Positions 60,601-64,000 of a DNA stretch of 64,000 nt are shown piece by piece. Made by a program: the position numbers and the translations under genes. Each line of letters begins with the position of its first letter. Position 1 is the first letter of the stretch. The notes under the pieces were generated by a model. That model searched no databases. It worked only from the letters and a program-made list of their open reading frames with translations, and had not been told where the DNA came from. The DNA comes from Geosiphon pyriformis (lineage: Eukaryota > Glomeromycota > Glomeromycetes > Archaeosporales > Geosiphonaceae): contig JAAOMT010000494.1 of the NCBI GenBank assembly GCA_016748015.1, positions 299,179 to 363,178 on the forward strand, given 5' to 3'.

Positions 60601-62241
60601 TATTAATTTCTGTAAATAAATATGAATTTCAATGAACTATTCATTAATGCGAAGAACTTTGATTAATTTCAACCTAAACTTGTTGAACTTTTTCTAATTT
60701 ATTTGAAATCTATCTAAAAATGCATGGACTTCTTGAATTTCAGCCTGAACTGCTTGAAATTGCTCTTGTATTCAAAGTTTACGGTTCTGCATACGATCTA
60801 CATACTTTCTGTAGATCAATGCTAATTTCGTTTAACATTATTAACTAATAATTAAATAACTAAATTAAAAGATTGGATAATTGAATAACTGGGTAATAAA
60901 TAATTGGATAAATAAATAAATAAATAAAGTAACTGATAAATAGTAAATAAGAAATTATAAATAATTTAAAATATTTTTTTAATGCTTTTGTATTCTTATC
61001 TTTTTTTCTGATAATATCAACAAACAAAAGCAGTTTTAATAGCTTTAAAAGACCCAAAATACATTATAGCATATTGCTACAAACAACAAACTTTAGCTTA
61101 ACATTTAAAATTTTATTAAAAAATATCTAAAAAAATGTTATACAAAATTATAACAACAAAAATAAAAGCAAAAACAGATATTATAAAAGATTTTACAATT
61201 TTAAAAGTGCTAAAAAAAAGAAAATTAGCAAGTAATATTTAAATATTATTATTCAAGAAAACCTAAAATACAAACTCTATACAAAAAAATTTAATATTGT
61301 TTTTAATAACCAATTTTAACTAAAACACAAACTTAATATAAACTAATTTGGTTTTAGCATTTTTATTAGATATTAAAATAAAGATTATCTATTTAATAAT
61401 TGGTAAATATTTTCTAGATATTAATAGAAGTTGTATGTAAAAACATAATTTGTTTAACTTTTAAAATGAATAATAATTAATTAGATATTAATATATTAAG
61501 CAATTTAGCCATATACTAATAAGAACCAACTTTAACAATATGTTGTTATTACTATTATCTAAATAAAAAAGACTATTGTTTATGGCCAAATTTAGATTAA
61601 GTACTATAATTGGTACAGTTATAACAGGACTAATGTAAATATCAGAAAAACAAAAAAAACCAATATCTCTATTTTTCACAAAAAAAAGCAGGCTTTAATT
61701 CAAAAAAGATAATCTGAAAGACATTAAAAGAAAAATTTTCCTCAAGTATTTTGAAAAATTGGCAGCAGCAGTTTTGAGAAAGAAAAAAGTTTGGTTATTT
61801 GCTCTTTTGGTCTTTTAAACAGTAGTAAGAGAGGTTGTAAAGAAAAAAGAGTAGCTTTGTTATCAGCTTGTAAAAGTGATAATTACACTAAAACTGGTTC
61901 TAATATGATTGCCACTTGGAAAAGACTTGGATGGAGAAAAACTCTTATTCAAAGCCAAAGACTACTTTGTATTTATATTATTTAAGAGAAGCGTTTCAAA
62001 AAAATACTGCATAGCTAATTTTACTATAGAAAAAACTTCGAAAGTACTATAACTGGTTAAAAAAAATAAGTGCTTCCTTTTTATTCTTTGCTCTGGTTGT
62101 GATCATAAAAATATGAAAGAAAAAAAGATTTTTTTATTCATAACTAAAAATAAAAATATTAAATTGTAAATTTATAACCAGCTCAAAATTTAGTTTAAAA
62201 ATCACATGTGTTTTTTAATATTAGATTTAATATTAACTTTG
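57656..62241. other. AT-rich intergenic desert
   Basis: No supported gene. Two patches read weakly like protein remnants. One is minus strand at about 60780-60700 (QEQFQAVQAEIQEVHAFLD, coiled-coil-like, with stops after it). The other is plus strand at about 61700-61985 (KLAAAVLRKKKVWLFALLV and a second frame LGWRKTLIQSQRL). Neither has a start, intact frame or recognisable family. Confidence 0.4.
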
Positions 62242-64000
62242 TATTCAAAATTGTGTAAAAAGAGTTAATAAATAACTTAAGAGTTTTAACATTTGAAATA
62301 AACATAATTTATTAAACAACTTTTTTGTAGTTCCAAAGTTGATTAGCTGCTAACTTTGTTGAGTTTAATTTAGTTCTCTAATTTTTGAAACCCAGAATTA
62401 ATTCACTTATAATTAATTCACAAATTTAACTTATCATCTTGGACAAATGCATTAAAATTACACTAGAATCGGTTGATTTAGAATTTTCAAAGCCAGGTTT
62501 TTGTAAAACTACGCCATTTCTCACTTGAACAAATGAGATATTTTATACCCTTTTATCACAACCCATCACAAAATATTAACTTCGCCACAATACCGTATTT
62601 CGCCAATTTACCCCCTTTTATTTCATTTTTAAAAAACATAACTAAATAAATAAAAATTTTCAGCATTTAATTTAAATAAAGATTTCATAATCCAAGGAAG
62701 TTTCCTTGCATCCAATGGATAGATATTAAAAAAATTATTTTTTACGTTTATGTTAGAATTATTTAAGTAGGAAAAGAGATTTATCAATGAATTCTTAAAA
62801 TAGTTCCTGCGGTCATCATCAAATAGAGTTTATTTCCAGAAAATGGGTCTCATTTAAAATTGAAAATAGCAATCACAATGAGAAACATATACTGTACATT
62901 CGTTTATAATTCCTTCCCAGACCATCTCTACCCGTTTAATCAATCCCAATGACAGAATCTAGCCTTATGAAGTAAGCATTTATATCAAGAATTTTTCTTT
63001 CACATTCTCGCGTTTAAGAATTATTCCAAGCGAATGTGATTTAAAAAAAATCATACGTTAAAAATCCTTATTTATTAGCCAGATAAACTCTTTCAAGTCC
63101 TTCTTTCACCACACAAAATTTTTATAGTTTAATAATCCCTTTGTGTTTATTTAAAAATCATGCTTTCAACATCATCAATTTCAATTGAAAATGTAACTTC
63201 ACATTTCGGCTGGGTTGAAGGAGCATTCATTGTCATTAAAGAAAATTTGAACAATTTTCCAAGCGACAATTATTCAAGAATTGCTGACTTTGTTAAAGAA
63301 TATTTTGAACGCAATCATAAAACACCCGAAGATTTATTCGATTACTTAAACAATAAAAGTTCAAGAAGTTCAATAGACTATATTTTGCTTGGCTTTTCTT
63401 TAGAACATGGGGTTGGAACTATTCCTAATTCAAAAAAAGCATTTTTAGAATTTCAGAAAGCAGCGAATTCAGAATTTTCTTTTGGACAATTCTTCTTAGG
63501 TCGTTGTTATGATCATGGAATTGGTACTCATCCAGATCGAGGAAAAGCATTTGAATTCTATTCAAAAGCAGCCGAGATGGGAAATACCCTTGCACAAAAC
63601 ACTCTTGGATGGTTTTATCTAAATGGATTAGAAACAGCGAAAAATGTGGAAAAAGCATTTAAACTCTATTCAAAAGCAGCAGAGGCGGGAAATATTCTTG
63701 CACAAAACAGTCTTGGATGGTGTTATCAAAATGGATTAGGAACAACGAAAAATCTGGAAAAAGCATTTGAATTTTATTCAAAAGCAGCAGAGGCGGGAAA
63801 TATCCTTGCACAAAACAGTCTTGGATGGTGTTATCAAAATGGATTAGGAACAACGAAAAATCTGGAAAAAGCATTTGAACTTTATTCAAAAGCAGCAGAG
63901 GTGGGAAATACAAATGCACAAAACAACCTTGGATGGTGTTATCAAAATGGATTAGGAACAACGAAAAATGTGGCGAAAGCATTTGAATTCTATTCAAAAG
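62242..64000 (+). repeat. Segmental duplication, copy B (runs off the window)
   Basis: Direct-orientation partner of 12303-14421, 49.7 kb downstream. Coding parts are almost identical. The upstream part is shorter by about 250 bp net owing to deletions, and has a unique ~50-bp stretch near 62960-63005. Confidence 0.9.
63160..64000 (+). CDS. Sel1-repeat protein, paralogue of the 13.5-kb gene (3' truncated by window)
   Basis: The 840 bases after the A of the ATG match the first gene's start closely. The deduced protein differs by Ser to Asn (about residue 29), Lys to Glu (about 46), and the precise absence of one 36-residue Sel1 unit (ELGDTMGQNNLGWCYQNGWG .. KA in the other copy). About six Sel1 units are visible before the window ends inside EFYSK. 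The zinc ribbon and kinase half, if present, lie beyond. The shared promoter-proximal sequence suggests similar expression, but the more distal upstream DNA differs. Confidence 0.88.
   Translation, partial: MLSTSSISIENVTSHFGWVEGAFIVIKENLNNFPSDNYSRIADFVKEYFERNHKTPEDLFDYLNNKSSRSSIDYILLGFSLEHGVGTIPNSKKAFLEFQKAANSEFSFGQFFLGRCYDHGIGTHPDRGKAFEFYSKAAEMGNTLAQNTLGWFYLNGLETAKNVEKAFKLYSKAAEAGNILAQNSLGWCYQNGLGTTKNLEKAFEFYSKAAEAGNILAQNSLGWCYQNGLGTTKNLEKAFELYSKAAEVGNTNAQNNLGWCYQNGLGTTKNVAKAFEFYSK

Noticed and set aside
61791-61985. 64-codon plus-strand frame near the second duplication copy
   Set aside because: No start context or domain; neighbouring frames carry similar partial signals, so at best a relic.

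Overview
This window looks like nuclear DNA of an arbuscular mycorrhizal fungus close to Rhizophagus (Glomeromycotina). The evidence is extremely AT-rich intergenic DNA, genes split by many short introns (most about 50-100 bp) with GT..AG borders, and a Sel1-repeat protein fused to a tyrosine-kinase-like (TKL) kinase, an architecture hugely expanded in these fungi. Species assignment is inference. All spliced models were built by hand: each junction was chosen so that frame and phase are kept and the protein reads through.

Layout. 1.5-4.1 kb: a DUF8032-like protein with two copies of its domain. 4.1-13.4 kb: AT-rich desert with a 58-bp tandem repeat, a diverged U2 snRNA-like locus (minus strand), a decayed Tc1/mariner transposase and a small terminal-inverted-repeat element. 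13.5-16.4 kb: Sel1-repeat/zinc-ribbon/TKL kinase gene. 16.4-21.1 kb: desert with an 80-bp tandem repeat. 21.2-22.2 kb (minus): secreted Ser/Thr-rich protein with a GPI-type tail. 25.6-26.3 kb (minus): DM9/DUF3421 protein.

28.5-43.5 kb is the gene-dense, conserved core: a HEI10/CCNB1IP1-type RING protein (plus, 11 exons), a convergent Ska3-like kinetochore protein (minus, 9 exons), a broken unrecognised gene, and a 25-exon RalGAP-alpha-like GTPase-activating protein of 2002 residues. 43.5-62 kb is mostly desert with four small genes: an orphan (47.4-47.9, minus), a possible tubby-C-like protein (50.7-51.8), an F-box protein (53.6-54.7) and another orphan (57.0-57.6).

At 62.2 kb the window enters a second copy of the 12.3-14.4 kb segment, including a nearly identical Sel1/kinase paralogue that differs by exactly one 36-residue Sel1 repeat and is cut by the window end. 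No bacterial-style operons, CRISPR arrays or convincing tRNA/rRNA genes were seen. The items most worth following up are the kinase pair with non-canonical catalytic motifs, the HEI10 gene with a 12-nt exon encoding zinc ligands, the Ska3-like gene, and the U2-like locus with a changed branch-site-binding motif.
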